Positions 26,260 to 34,805 of a stretch of DNA of 64,000 nt are shown here, in pieces. The stretch is from positions 18,607-82,606 of the forward strand of contig CALXDC010000006.1 in NCBI GenBank assembly GCA_944386975.1, written 5' to 3'. The position numbers were made by a program, and so were the translations under genes. Source of the DNA: an uncultured Oscillospiraceae bacterium (GTDB lineage: Bacteria > Bacillota > Clostridia > Oscillospirales > Oscillospiraceae). Position 1 is the stretch's first letter. Each line of letters starts with the position of its first letter. The notes beneath the pieces were generated by a model that was given only the letters and a program-made list of their open reading frames with translations, had not been told where the DNA came from and did not search any database.

Positions 26260-26859
26260 ATGGCATTTGAAGCATTGAAGAAGACTCTGGAGAGCAACGG
26301 GTTCCAGGTATCTGTCTTTGCCACGGCGGAGGAGGCGGCGGCCTATCTCAACCGGGAAATCGACAACACCACCGTGGGCTGCGGCGGGTCCATGACCCTG
26401 AAGGATATGGGGCTCTACGACTCCCTGGCCGCCCACAACACCCTGTACTACCACGGCGCCAGCGACGACCCCAAGGGCACCATGCAGAAGGCCATGACCG
26501 CCGACGTGTACCTCCTCTCCGCCAATGCCATTGCCGCGAGCACCGGTGAGATTCTCAGCATCGACGGCACCGGCAACCGGGTCAGCTCCACCCTCTTCGG
26601 CCACCGGAAGGTGTATTTCGTGGCCGGGAAGAACAAGGTATCGGAGGACTTCGACAAGGCGCTGTGGCGGCTGCGCAACGTGGTGGCCCCCAAGAACGCC
26701 CAGCGGCTGGGCCGGAAGACCCCCTGTGCGCTGCGGGGGGACAAGTGCTACAACTGCAACAGCCCCGAGCGGATCTGCCGGGGTCTGGTGGTCCACTACA
26801 AGAAGATGAACTCCATGGACATGGAGGTGGTCCTGGTGGACCAGGAGCTGGGCTATTGA
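26260..26859 (+). CDS. LUD-domain protein (lactate utilization LutC-like)
   Basis: Single-domain protein of 199 residues. The pattern TTVGCGGSMTLKDMGLYDSL, DVYLLSANAIAASTGEILSIDGTGNRVSS and GHRKVYFVAGKNKVSEDFDKALWRLRNVVAP matches the LUD domain. The late cysteines CALRGDKCYNCNSPERIC form a cluster that may bind metal. LutB/LutC proteins belong to iron-sulfur lactate oxidation complexes, but stand-alone LUD proteins like this one have no defined reaction. GAAAGGAAGG precedes ATG 26260. There is no lutA or lutB next to it. Confidence 0.88.
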   Translation: MAFEALKKTLESNGFQVSVFATAEEAAAYLNREIDNTTVGCGGSMTLKDMGLYDSLAAHNTLYYHGASDDPKGTMQKAMTADVYLLSANAIAASTGEILSIDGTGNRVSSTLFGHRKVYFVAGKNKVSEDFDKALWRLRNVVAPKNAQRLGRKTPCALRGDKCYNCNSPERICRGLVVHYKKMNSMDMEVVLVDQELGY

Positions 26860-26890
26860 TCCCATACCCCGACGAGAGGAGGAGCCTCCC

Positions 26891-27622
26891 TTGAAGAAGC
26901 GGCTTTCCTGCCTGGCTGCGGCGCTGCTGCTGTTGCTGCCGGCGGGCTGTTCCCTGGACCGGCAGTATAGCGTGGTGGAGCCTCACGAGAACCAGTACTG
27001 GGAGAGCACCGCCGACGACATTCTGCGGGCGGAGAGCTACCAGGACTTTGTCAATACCATTCTGCTGCTGGTGGAACAGCACGATGACCAGGGTACCATC
27101 CGCCTCTATCTCACCGACGTGGATTATGCCGACGCCTTTGCCATGGTGAAGGCGGCCTGCGCGGAGGTGCGGCTGGAGACGGCCATCGGCTCCTACTCTC
27201 TGGAGGCCCTGGACTTCGACATGCAGGAGCTGCGCAACAGCTACTACCAGGTGGGGCTGCTGCCCACCTACCGCCGCACGGCGGAGGAGGCCGCCGCCAT
27301 TGTGGAGACCGCCTCCTCCTCGGCTATCTACGAGCTGCTGCTCCAGGCCTGGGAGCAGGGGGCGGAGCGGCTGACGGTCCGCTACGCCTATCTGGCGGAG
27401 GAGCGAGAAAGTCTTCTGAAGAACATCCGCCAGCTCCAGTGGGAGCTGGAGACCGGCCAGGAGAAGGGTTCGGAGGAAGAGACTTCACCGGAGGAGGAGC
27501 AGACCGGGGGGATGGAGATTCCCCAGGAACTGCCGGAGGGCTATGTGCCCTGGGAGGTGTTTCTCTACCCTCCGGAGGGGGACAGCAGCATCATCGAAAT
27601 TCTTCTCCATCCCGGACAGTAA
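26891..27622 (+). CDS. Lipoprotein of unknown function
   Basis: Begins KKRLSCLAAALLLLLPAGC with the lipobox PAGC, so it should be lipid-anchored outside the membrane. The body (about 225 residues) is mostly helical and acidic, with a coiled stretch LLKNIRQLQWELETGQEKG and a Glu-rich tail. I do not recognise a family. The start is a TTG at 26891, supported by AGAGGAGGAG about 8 nt upstream and by the complete signal peptide it gives. It follows the LUD gene by 31 nt and ends at a strong terminator. Confidence 0.78.
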   Translation: MKKRLSCLAAALLLLLPAGCSLDRQYSVVEPHENQYWESTADDILRAESYQDFVNTILLLVEQHDDQGTIRLYLTDVDYADAFAMVKAACAEVRLETAIGSYSLEALDFDMQELRNSYYQVGLLPTYRRTAEEAAAIVETASSSAIYELLLQAWEQGAERLTVRYAYLAEERESLLKNIRQLQWELETGQEKGSEEETSPEEEQTGGMEIPQELPEGYVPWEVFLYPPEGDSSIIEILLHPGQ

Positions 27623-27628
27623 AAGAAC

Positions 27629-27665
27629 ACGCACAGGGGACGAGGCCGTCCTCTGTGCGTTTTTC
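27629..27665 (+). terminator. Rho-independent terminator
   Basis: ACGCACAGGGGACG (27629-27642) pairs with CGTCCTCTGTGCGT (27647-27660) with one G-T pair, followed by TTTT. Confidence 0.88.
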
Positions 27666-27700
27666 GTAGGGAAATGGGAAAAAGAAAATCCAAATCCGGC

Positions 27701-27729
27701 TTGTAGCCCTTATGAGAATGTGGTAAAAT
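27701..27729 (+). promoter_or_regulatory. SigmaA-type promoter of radC
   Basis: TTGTAG (27701-27706), 17 nt, TAAAAT (27724-27729), about 57 nt before the start codon. Confidence 0.55.
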
Positions 27730-27785
27730 GATACGATAGTTCGATTAAGAGGGCCAATGGCGGTCCGGGGGAGGGAAGGGCGTCC

Positions 27786-28463
27786 ATGGGGATCCACGAC
27801 GAGCACCGCCAGCGGCGGCGCAGGCTGTTTCAGGAAAACGGTCTGGAGGTCTTCGCGGACCACGAGGTGCTGGAGCTGCTGCTGTTTTACGCCATTCCCC
27901 GAAAGGACACCAATCCCATTGCCCACCGGCTGATGGAGCACTTCGGGTCCTTGGACAGGGTGCTGTCGGCCACAGCGGAGGAGCTGTGTCAGGTGGAGGG
28001 GGTAGGCCCCTCGGCGGCCCTTCTCATTACGCTCCTTCCGCATATCAGCCGCCGGGCGGCGCTGCAAAGCATGGAGCGGGAGGTCATCCTCAACTCCGTG
28101 GAGGCCATGGGGCGGTACTGTCTGACTCTGGCGGGCAGCGGCAGGGAAGAGGCCTTTTATCTCATCTGTCTGGATGCCAAGGGGAAGGTGCTGAGCCGAC
28201 ACCGGCTGGGGGAGGGGCCCTCGGGGGTGTCGGTGAATCTGCGGAAGGTGGCGGAGATTGCGCTCCGGAGCAACGCCTACGCGGTGGTGCTGACCCACAA
28301 CCACCCCAGCGGCATGGCGCTGCCCTCCCGGGAGGATCTGCTGGCCACCCAGCAGATTCAGCAGCTGCTGCAGAACATGGGGGTGATTTTGCTGGACCAC
28401 ATCATCACCGCCGACGGGGATTTCGTCTCCCTGGCGGAAAACGGCAGCATCCCGCGGAGGTAG
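27786..28463 (+). CDS. radC: RadC/UPF0758 JAB-domain protein
   Basis: Protein of 225 residues. The N-terminal helix-hairpin-helix part reads DHEVLELLLFYAIPRKDTNPIAHRLM and ELCQVEGVGPSAALLI. The C-terminal JAB/MPN metallo-hydrolase domain has the metal motif THNHPSGMALPSRED at about residues 170-184. Despite the name, direct participation in DNA repair is not established for the family; a deubiquitinase-like or nuclease activity has been proposed. GGGGGAGGGAAGG precedes the ATG. Repeat copy B begins 10 nt after its stop. Confidence 0.93.
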   Translation: MGIHDEHRQRRRRLFQENGLEVFADHEVLELLLFYAIPRKDTNPIAHRLMEHFGSLDRVLSATAEELCQVEGVGPSAALLITLLPHISRRAALQSMEREVILNSVEAMGRYCLTLAGSGREEAFYLICLDAKGKVLSRHRLGEGPSGVSVNLRKVAEIALRSNAYAVVLTHNHPSGMALPSREDLLATQQIQQLLQNMGVILLDHIITADGDFVSLAENGSIPRR

Positions 28464-28473
28464 GGGGAGGATT

Positions 28474-29386
28474 TGTCCCCTCGGTTGCCGGGACCGGCGC
28501 TCGTTTTGTCCCGCTGACGGGGACAGCGTCCTCTTTGCCGGTACCCGACGGTGTACTGATCGGTGTTTTGCCTCCGGCGGCCTACTTTTGTCGCTGAACA
28601 AAAGTAGGCAAAAATCAGCTTAAAACCTACGGTTTTAAGAATTCCCTTCGTTTCCTACCGAAACTTGGAAGTCAGGGAGGCTCTTTGCTGTTGGCTTGGT
28701 CCGGGCGACGCCTGTTGACGTGCGTGTTTGCGTCTCCTTCCGCGCTTCGGCGCGCTGCCTTGATGGTCGTTTTGGCCTGTTCGTCTACCGGTTTCCAAAA
28801 CTTGACAGTCAGGGAGGCCTTTGGTTGCTGGCTTTGTACAGGTGACGCCGATTCGGGTCATCTTCTGCTCCTGCGCCGCGCTTCAGCGCGCTCATGCGGT
28901 GGGTTGGCGGTAGTCGATTCGTCTAAAGCCTTCCCCCGCTGGGGGAAGGTGGCGCGAAGCGCCGGATGAGGGACCGCGCAGTGCAGGATAACGGTAAAAG
29001 GAAGTCTCTGCCCTTGGGTTCCCCTCATCCGCCTCCTTCGGAGGCACCTTCCCCCAAGGGGGGAAGGCTTTCAAATTGGGAAATTGCAGAAGCCCCAACC
29101 ACCACCAGGGGAGCGCGCTGAAGCGCGGAAGGAGGGGAACTCCGACCCCCTTGCATCCGTCAGCCGGGAAAACCGGCGAAACAAACGGTACAGACTCCCC
29201 ATAACAGGCCGAAAGGAGTCCTTAGAACCTTGGTTCTAAGCGGACTTTTGGTGACTTTTCTTCCGCGAGAAAAGTCACCCGCCGGAGGCAAAACCAGATA
29301 TCGAAACACCGTCGGGTACCGACAAAAAAAGACCACACCCTCGCCAGAAGGACAAAAAAGAGCCGGTCCCGGCGGCGAGCGGACAA
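28474..29386 (+). repeat. Composite inverted-repeat element, copy B
   Basis: Fills the 940-bp gap between radC and a DMT transporter gene. Left arm: GCCGGTACCCGACGGTGT, GCCTCCGGCGG, hairpin 28581-28608 (arms CCTACTTTTGT/ACAAAAGTAGG) and palindrome 28619-28639, changed on both sides to arms CTTAAAACC/GGTTTTAAG. Right arm: palindrome 29221-29240, hairpin 29250-29279 (arms GGTGACTTTTC/GAAAAGTCACC), then CCGCCGGAGGC and ACCGTCGGGTACCGAC. The core lies in the opposite orientation to copies A and D, and part of it appears twice (GGAGGC-containing blocks near 28675 and 28815). A nested element sits at 28925-29071. No gene is evident. Confidence 0.85.
28925..29071 (+). repeat. Nested 147-bp palindromic element inside copy B
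   Basis: Bounded by AAAGCCTTCCCCC and GGGGGAAGGCTTT. Each end forms a CCTTCCCC/GGGGAAGG hairpin. The left half continues GGTGGCGCGAAGCGCCGGA then TGAGGGACCGCGC, and the right half GGGTTCCCCTCATCCGCC then TCCTTCGGAGGCACC. The same element lies in copy C with the two halves in reverse order. Confidence 0.85.
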
Positions 29387-29403
29387 AAAAGAAAGGCCCC
29401 GCT

Positions 29404-30282
29404 ATGACAGCAACAGAACCAAAAAAGAAAACCGCCGCCCAGCTGCAGGTGCTGCTGGGCGCCTCCCTCTGGGGCCTCATCGGCCTCTTTAACCGCCAGC
29501 TCACCGCCGGCGGCTTCTCCGCCCAGTCCATCGTCACCGTGCGGAACCTGGGGGGCCTCCTGGTCCTCACCATCGTCCTCCTCCTTACCCGCCGGGAGGC
29601 GCTGAAAATTCAGCTCCGCCACCTGCCCATTTTCTTCGGCACCGGCGTGGTCAGCGTCATCTTCTTTACCCTCTGCTACTTCCGCTGCCAGCAGATTGCC
29701 TCCCTGGCCGTGGCCGCCATCCTCCTCTACACCGCCCCCGCCTTCGTGGTGCTCCTCTCCGCCCTCATCTTCCGGGAGCGGATCACCCGGCGGAAGCTGA
29801 TTGCCCTTCTGCTGGCCTTTTTGGGCTGCGTCTTTGTCTCCGGCATTCTTCAGGGGGGATTGTCCCTCTCCGGAACGGGTCTCCTTATGGGGGTGGCCTC
29901 CGGCTTTTTCTACGGTCTCTACTCCATCTTCGCCCCCTTCGCTTTGAAGCACTACCAGCCCCTCACCGTCATCTACTACACCTTCGTCTTTGCGGGCCTT
30001 GGCTCTCTGCCCCTGCTGCGGACAGAGGAGGTGGCCCCCGCCCTCCACAGCCTTCCCCTCCTGGGGAGCGTGGCGGGACTGGTGCTCATCGCCACCGTGC
30101 TGCCCTACCTCTTCTACACCCGGGGCCTCGCCGGGGTGGAGAGCGGCCGGGCCGCCATTCTGGCCAGCGTGGAGCCCATTGTGGCCGCCCTGGTGGGAGT
30201 CGTCGCCTTCGGGGAACCCCTGGGCCTTGGCGTGGTGCTGGGCCTCGCCTGCATTCTGGCTACCGTTTTTCTGCTGCGATAG
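29404..30282 (+). CDS. DMT-family (EamA) transporter, ten-span form
   Basis: Membrane protein of 292 residues built from two EamA repeats, about ten spans. The first starts QLQVLLGASLWGLIGLFNR and the second LLMGVASGFFYGLYSIFAP. GLAGVESGRAAILASVEPIVAALVGVVAFGEPL is the typical end of the second repeat. It probably exports amino acids or other small metabolites; the substrate cannot be inferred. ATG 29404 is weakly supported by AAAGG. The frame is open upstream only because it crosses repeat copy B. It may be cotranscribed with the half-size DMT gene that follows. Confidence 0.88.
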   Translation: MTATEPKKKTAAQLQVLLGASLWGLIGLFNRQLTAGGFSAQSIVTVRNLGGLLVLTIVLLLTRREALKIQLRHLPIFFGTGVVSVIFFTLCYFRCQQIASLAVAAILLYTAPAFVVLLSALIFRERITRRKLIALLLAFLGCVFVSGILQGGLSLSGTGLLMGVASGFFYGLYSIFAPFALKHYQPLTVIYYTFVFAGLGSLPLLRTEEVAPALHSLPLLGSVAGLVLIATVLPYLFYTRGLAGVESGRAAILASVEPIVAALVGVVAFGEPLGLGVVLGLACILATVFLLR

Positions 30283-30315
30283 ATCGAGAAACCCATGAAA
30301 AGGAAGGTGTCCGCC

Positions 30316-30729
30316 ATGTGGGCCATCTTTGCCCTGCTCTCCGCGGTATTTGCCGCCGCCACCTCCATTCTGGCCAAGGTAGGGGTGGAGAACGTGAATT
30401 CCAATCTGGCCACCGCCGTCCGCACCACCGTGGTGCTGGTGATGGCCTGGGGTATGGTGCTCCTCACCGGGAAAACCGGGGAACTGAGCCAGATCAACAG
30501 CCGCAGCTGGCTCTTTCTCACCCTGTCGGGAATTGCCACGGGCCTGTCCTGGTTATGCTACTACTACGCCCTCCAGAAAGGCCCTGCCAGCAAGGTGGTG
30601 CCCATCGATAAATTCAGCGTGGTGATCACCGTGGCGCTGGCCTTCCTGCTGCTCCATGAGAAAGCCGACGCCAAGACGGTGCTCGGCTGCGCCCTGATCA
30701 CTGTGGGAACCTTTGTGATGATCTTGTGA
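30316..30729 (+). CDS. Half-size DMT (EamA) membrane protein
   Basis: A single EamA unit of 137 residues with four to five spans (MWAIFALLSAVFAAATSILAK to GCALITVGTFVMIL), so it would act as a dimer in the manner of small multidrug-resistance proteins. GLSWLCYYYALQKGPASKVVPIDKFSVVI is a family block. I start at ATG 30316, where AGGAAGG lies 8 nt upstream. ATG 30295 would add seven residues but has no good ribosome-binding site. It follows the ten-span DMT gene by 33 nt. Function is inferred only as transport. Confidence 0.85.
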   Translation: MWAIFALLSAVFAAATSILAKVGVENVNSNLATAVRTTVVLVMAWGMVLLTGKTGELSQINSRSWLFLTLSGIATGLSWLCYYYALQKGPASKVVPIDKFSVVITVALAFLLLHEKADAKTVLGCALITVGTFVMIL

Positions 30730-30740
30730 GGAAATCTGCC

Positions 30741-31232
30741 ATGGCAAAGCAAAAAGAAGAAAAAACCAACGTCATGCGGACGCTGGAGCAGAAAAAAATT
30801 CCCTATACCGCCCATACCTATCCCCACGAGGAGGGCGTGGCGGTGGACGGGGCCACCGTGGCCAGAAGTCTCGGCCAGGACCCCGCCCGGGTGTTCAAGA
30901 CCCTGGTGACCCGGGGAGCCTCCGGGGGCTACTATGTCTTCGACATCCCCGTGGAGGCCACCCTGGACCTGAAAAAAGCCGCCAAAGCCGTGGGGGAGAA
31001 GTCCGTGGCCATGCTCCACCAGAAGGAGCTTCTGCCCCTCACCGGCTATGTCCACGGCGGCTGCAGCCCCGTGGGCATGAAGAAGCTGTTCCCCACCGTC
31101 TTCCACGAGACCGCCCTGGACGGGGAGATCATCATGGTTTCCGCCGGAAAAATCGGCTATCAGGTGGCCTGCAGGCCCGCCGACCTTATCGCCCTGGTCC
31201 GGGCCAAGACGGCGGATGTGGTGACAAAATAA
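30741..31232 (+). CDS. ybaK: YbaK/EbsC-type Cys-tRNA(Pro) deacylase
   Basis: Protein of 163 residues of the YbaK/ProX editing family, which hydrolyses mischarged Cys-tRNA(Pro). YTAHTYPHEEGVAVDGATVARSLG, RVFKTLVTRG, VPVEATLDLKKAA (here IPVEATLDLKKAAKAVG), GYVHGGCSPVGMKK and VSAGKIGYQV are all typical. The conserved active-site Lys is in FKTLV. GAGGAAA precedes ATG 30741. It starts 11 nt after the half-size DMT gene, probably in the same transcript. Confidence 0.92.
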   Translation: MAKQKEEKTNVMRTLEQKKIPYTAHTYPHEEGVAVDGATVARSLGQDPARVFKTLVTRGASGGYYVFDIPVEATLDLKKAAKAVGEKSVAMLHQKELLPLTGYVHGGCSPVGMKKLFPTVFHETALDGEIIMVSAGKIGYQVACRPADLIALVRAKTADVVTK

Positions 31233-31293
31233 CAACAAATTGCAATGATTTGACGGCATTCTACAAAATGGAATCAAAAAGGAACGAGAACCC

Positions 31294-34125
31294 ATGCAAG
31301 ACAAACTCTATATCAAGGGCGCGCGGGAAAACAATCTGAAAAACATTGACCTCAGCATCCCCCGGGACAAGCTGGTGGTGTTCACCGGCCTCAGCGGCAG
31401 CGGGAAGAGCTCCCTGGCCTTCGACACCATCTACGCCGAGGGACAGCGGCGGTATGTGGAGAGCCTCAGCTCTTACGCCCGGATGTTTCTGGGCCAGATG
31501 GAAAAGCCGGACGTGGACTATATCGACGGCCTCTCCCCCGCCATCTCCATCGACCAGAAGACCACCAGCAAGAACCCCCGGTCCACCGTGGGCACGGTGA
31601 CGGAGATCTATGACTACCTCCGCCTCCTCTGGGCCCGGGTGGGGGTGCCCCACTGCCCCAAGTGCGGCAAGGAGATCCGCCAGCAGACCATCGACCAGAT
31701 CATCGACCAGGTGGCGGCTCTGCCCCAGGGCAGCCGCATCCAGATTCTGGCCCCCATGGTCCGGGGCAAGAAGGGCGAGCACCAGAAAATCTTCGAGGAC
31801 GCCCGCCGGTCCGGCTACGTCCGGGTACGGTGCGACGGCATCCTCTACGATCTGGGCGAGGAGATCAAGCTGGAGAAGAACAAAAAGCACACGGTGGAGA
31901 TCGTGGTGGACCGGCTCATCATCCGGGAGGACATGCAGAAACGCCTCACCGACAGCGTGGAGACCGCCAGCGCCCTGTCCGGGGGGCTGGTGGTGGTGAA
32001 CCTCCTGGGAGAGCAGGAGCAGGACCTGAGCTTCTCCCAGAACTACGCCTGTGAGGACTGCGGCATCTCCATCGAGGAGCTGGCCCCCCGGATGTTCTCC
32101 TTCAACAACCCCTTCGGCGCCTGTCCGGTGTGCACGGGGCTCGGCAGCCAATTGAAGATCGACCCGGACCTGGTGGTACCCGACGACAGCCGCTCCATCC
32201 TGGAGGGGGCCATCCAGGCCAGCGGGTGGAACAATATCCGGGGGGACGGCATCTCCCGGATGTACTTCGACGCCCTCAGCAAGAAGTACCGCTTCCAGCT
32301 CACCACCCCCTGGCGGGATCTCTCCAAGGAGGCCAAGGACGTGATCCTCTACGGCACCGGCGGGGAGAAGCTGGAGCTCCACTATGACCAGCCCCGGGGT
32401 AAGGGGGTGCTCCACCAGGCCTTTGAGGGCATCTGCAACAACCTGGAGCGCCGGTATAAGGAGACCCAGAGCGACGCCGCCCGCCGGGAGCTGGAGGAGT
32501 GCATGAGCGAGTGCCCCTGCCCGGAGTGCCAGGGCAAGCGGCTGAAAAAGGAGAGCCTGGCGGTGACGGTGGGAGAGCTGAACATCGACCAGTACACCCG
32601 TCTCAGCGTCACCGAGGCCCTGCGCTATATAGAGCAGCTCCAGCTGGGCCCCACCCAGGCCATGATCGCCGACCGGATTTTGAAGGAGATTCGGGAGCGG
32701 CTGGGCTTTCTGCAGAGCGTGGGTCTTGAATATCTGACCCTGAACCGCAGCGCCGGGACCCTCTCCGGCGGCGAGAGCCAGCGCATCCGGCTGGCCACCC
32801 AGATCGGGTCCTACCTGATGGGGGTGCTGTATATCCTGGACGAGCCCTCCATCGGCCTGCACCAGCGGGACAACGACAAGCTGCTGGAGACCCTGCGCCG
32901 CCTGCGGGACCTGGGCAACACCCTCATTGTGGTGGAGCACGACGAGGACACTATGCGCTCCGCGGACTATATCGTGGACATCGGCCCCGGGGCGGGGGTC
33001 CACGGCGGTGAGGTGGTGGCGGCGGGAACCCCGGAGGAGGTCATGAAGAATCCCAAGAGCCTCACCGGCCTCTATCTCAGCGGGAAGAAGAAAATTGCCG
33101 TGCCGGAAAAGCGGCGGGCGGGCAGCGGCAAGGCCCTTACGGTCCGGGGGGCGGCGGAGAACAACCTCCGCCACATCGACGTGTCCATCCCCCTGGGCAC
33201 CCTCACCTGCGTCACCGGCGTCAGCGGCAGCGGCAAAAGCTCTTTGGTCAACGAGATTCTCTTCAAACGGCTGGGGGCGGATTTGAACCGGATGAAGACC
33301 CGGCCCGGCAAGCACGACGCCATTGAGGGGGAGGAATATCTCGACAAGGTCATCAACATCGACCAGAGTCCCATCGGCCGCACACCCCGCAGCAATCCCG
33401 CCACCTACACCAGCATGTTCAACGACATCCGGGACCTGTTCGCCGCCACAGCGGAGGCCAAGGCCCGGGGCTACGGGCCGGGGCGGTTCAGCTTCAACGT
33501 CCGGGGCGGCCGGTGCGAGGCCTGCCAGGGCGACGGTCTTTTGAAGATCGAGATGCACTTTCTGCCGGATATTTACGTGCCCTGCGAGGTGTGCAAGGGC
33601 CGCCGGTACAACCGGGAAACCCTGGAGGTCCGATACAAGGGGAAAAACATCTACGAGGTGCTGGAGATGACGGCGGAGGAGGGGAAGGATTTCTTCTCTG
33701 CGATTCCGAAGATTGCCCGGAAGCTGGAGACCCTGTGCGATGTAGGCCTTGGATATATCAAAATCGGCCAGCCCTCCACCACCCTCTCCGGCGGCGAGGC
33801 CCAGCGGGTGAAGCTGGCCACGGAGCTCTCGAAGCGGTCCACGGGCCAGACCATCTATATTCTGGACGAGCCCACCACAGGCCTCCATACCGACGACGTG
33901 GGGAAGCTTTTGGAGGTGCTCCAGCGTCTGGTGGACGCGGGGAACACGGTGGTGGTGATCGAGCACAATCTGGACGTGATCAAGTGCGCGGATCATATCA
34001 TTGACCTGGGGCCCGAGGGCGGCAGCGGCGGCGGACAGATCGTCTGCACCGGCACGCCGGAAGAGGTGGCTGCCTGCGAGGGCAGCTACACGGGGCAGTA
34101 TTTGAAGAAAATGTTGGCAAAATGA
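31294..34125 (+). CDS. uvrA: Excinuclease ABC subunit A
   Basis: Damage-recognition ATPase of nucleotide excision repair, 943 residues, normal length. Two ABC modules are visible: Walker [21 protein letters not shown] near residue 31 and GVSGSGKSS near residue 645. The signatures are [17 protein letters not shown] and [21 protein letters not shown], and Walker B regions are [14 protein letters not shown] and [14 protein letters not shown]. Zinc-binding cysteine pairs are CEDCG...CPVC and CEACQ...CEVC. AAAAAGGAACG precedes ATG 31294. A diverged second copy of its last 66 coding bases lies 176 nt downstream. Confidence 0.98.
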   Translation: MQDKLYIKGARENNLKNIDLSIPRDKLVVFTGLSGSGKSSLAFDTIYAEGQRRYVESLSSYARMFLGQMEKPDVDYIDGLSPAISIDQKTTSKNPRSTVGTVTEIYDYLRLLWARVGVPHCPKCGKEIRQQTIDQIIDQVAALPQGSRIQILAPMVRGKKGEHQKIFEDARRSGYVRVRCDGILYDLGEEIKLEKNKKHTVEIVVDRLIIREDMQKRLTDSVETASALSGGLVVVNLLGEQEQDLSFSQNYACEDCGISIEELAPRMFSFNNPFGACPVCTGLGSQLKIDPDLVVPDDSRSILEGAIQASGWNNIRGDGISRMYFDALSKKYRFQLTTPWRDLSKEAKDVILYGTGGEKLELHYDQPRGKGVLHQAFEGICNNLERRYKETQSDAARRELEECMSECPCPECQGKRLKKESLAVTVGELNIDQYTRLSVTEALRYIEQLQLGPTQAMIADRILKEIRERLGFLQSVGLEYLTLNRSAGTLSGGESQRIRLATQIGSYLMGVLYILDEPSIGLHQRDNDKLLETLRRLRDLGNTLIVVEHDEDTMRSADYIVDIGPGAGVHGGEVVAAGTPEEVMKNPKSLTGLYLSGKKKIAVPEKRRAGSGKALTVRGAAENNLRHIDVSIPLGTLTCVTGVSGSGKSSLVNEILFKRLGADLNRMKTRPGKHDAIEGEEYLDKVINIDQSPIGRTPRSNPATYTSMFNDIRDLFAATAEAKARGYGPGRFSFNVRGGRCEACQGDGLLKIEMHFLPDIYVPCEVCKGRRYNRETLEVRYKGKNIYEVLEMTAEEGKDFFSAIPKIARKLETLCDVGLGYIKIGQPSTTLSGGEAQRVKLATELSKRSTGQTIYILDEPTTGLHTDDVGKLLEVLQRLVDAGNTVVVIEHNLDVIKCADHIIDLGPEGGSGGGQIVCTGTPEEVAACEGSYTGQYLKKMLAK

Positions 34126-34158
34126 GAAAAAAGCCCTGCCTGAGGCCATGGGGGGTCT

Positions 34159-34234
34159 CCGGGGGGAACCGGTTCCCCCCGGAAAAGCCGGCGCGCGAAG
34201 CGCCTGGTTTCCCCGCAGGAAAACCCCGGCTTTT
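34159..34234 (+). repeat. Palindrome and cloverleaf-like structure after uvrA
   Basis: A perfect palindrome with arms CCGGGGGGAACC and GGTTCCCCCCGG (34159-34182) is followed by an outer stem AAAAGCCGG/CCGGCTTTT (34183-34191 with 34226-34234). This encloses GGCGC/GCGCC (34190-34194 with 34200-34204) and a GGTTTCC-type stem. It separates the true uvrA end from its duplicate. Confidence 0.7.
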
Positions 34235-34235
34235 G

Positions 34236-34306
34236 GAGGAGGTGGCTGCCTGCGAGGGCAGCTACACCGGCCGGTATTTGAAAAAAATGCTGGTCAAGTG
34301 AGAAAA
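34236..34306 (+). pseudogene. Duplicated uvrA 3' end (remnant)
   Basis: 71 bases that match the real uvrA end at 34060-34130 at 62 positions by eye. It encodes [21 protein letters not shown] followed by TGA and GAAAA, against [21 protein letters not shown] in uvrA. Most differences are at third codon positions. It has no start and cannot be translated on its own. Confidence 0.85.
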
Positions 34307-34319
34307 TGGGAGGTCCACA

Positions 34320-34802
34320 TTGGAACTGCAGCAATGGTTAAATGAGACGCAATTAGGAGAATTCTGCTTTACGGTGCTGGTATCCATGCTGCCGGTGGTG
34401 GAGCTGCGTGGGGGCATCCCCTTCGGCATGCAGGCGGGACTGACGCTGCCGCAGGCCTTTGGCGCGGCATTTTTGGGAAACATTCTCCCGGTTCCCTTTT
34501 TGATTCTGTTCACCCGGCGGGTACTGGCGTGGCTGCGGCAGAAGATCCCCGCGGTGCGGGGGGCGGTGAACTGGCTGGAGCGAAAGGCGGACAAGAAGAA
34601 GGATATCGTGCTGCGCTACAGCGCCCTGGGGCTGTTTATTCTGGTGGCCATTCCCCTGCCGGGGACTGGGGCCTGGACAGGCTGTCTGGTGGCGGCGTTT
34701 TTGGACATGCGGCTGAAAAATGCGGTGCCGGCCATCATCGCCGGTGTACTGGCGGCAGGATTCATCGTCTCCATTGTCAGCTACGGGCTGTTTTCTTTGT
34801 GA
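34320..34802 (+). CDS. Small multidrug export protein family (PF06695-like) membrane protein
   Basis: Protein of 160 residues with about four membrane spans. The N-terminal MLPVVELRGGIPFGMQAGL is the signature of this family, followed by FGAAFLGNILPVPFLILFTR; PLPGTGAWTGCLVAAFLDMRLK marks the second half. The family name comes from sequence annotation and its substrate is unproven. The start is a TTG at 34320 with GGGAGG 6-7 nt upstream. It begins 14 nt after the uvrA-tail remnant, so its leader was altered by whatever created that duplication. Confidence 0.85.
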   Translation: MELQQWLNETQLGEFCFTVLVSMLPVVELRGGIPFGMQAGLTLPQAFGAAFLGNILPVPFLILFTRRVLAWLRQKIPAVRGAVNWLERKADKKKDIVLRYSALGLFILVAIPLPGTGAWTGCLVAAFLDMRLKNAVPAIIAGVLAAGFIVSIVSYGLFSL

Positions 34803-34805
34803 TAT

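Noticed and set aside
28881-29110. Possible CRISPR array in the repeats of copy B
   Set aside because: The repeats are inverted, few and without regular unique spacers; no cas genes are near.
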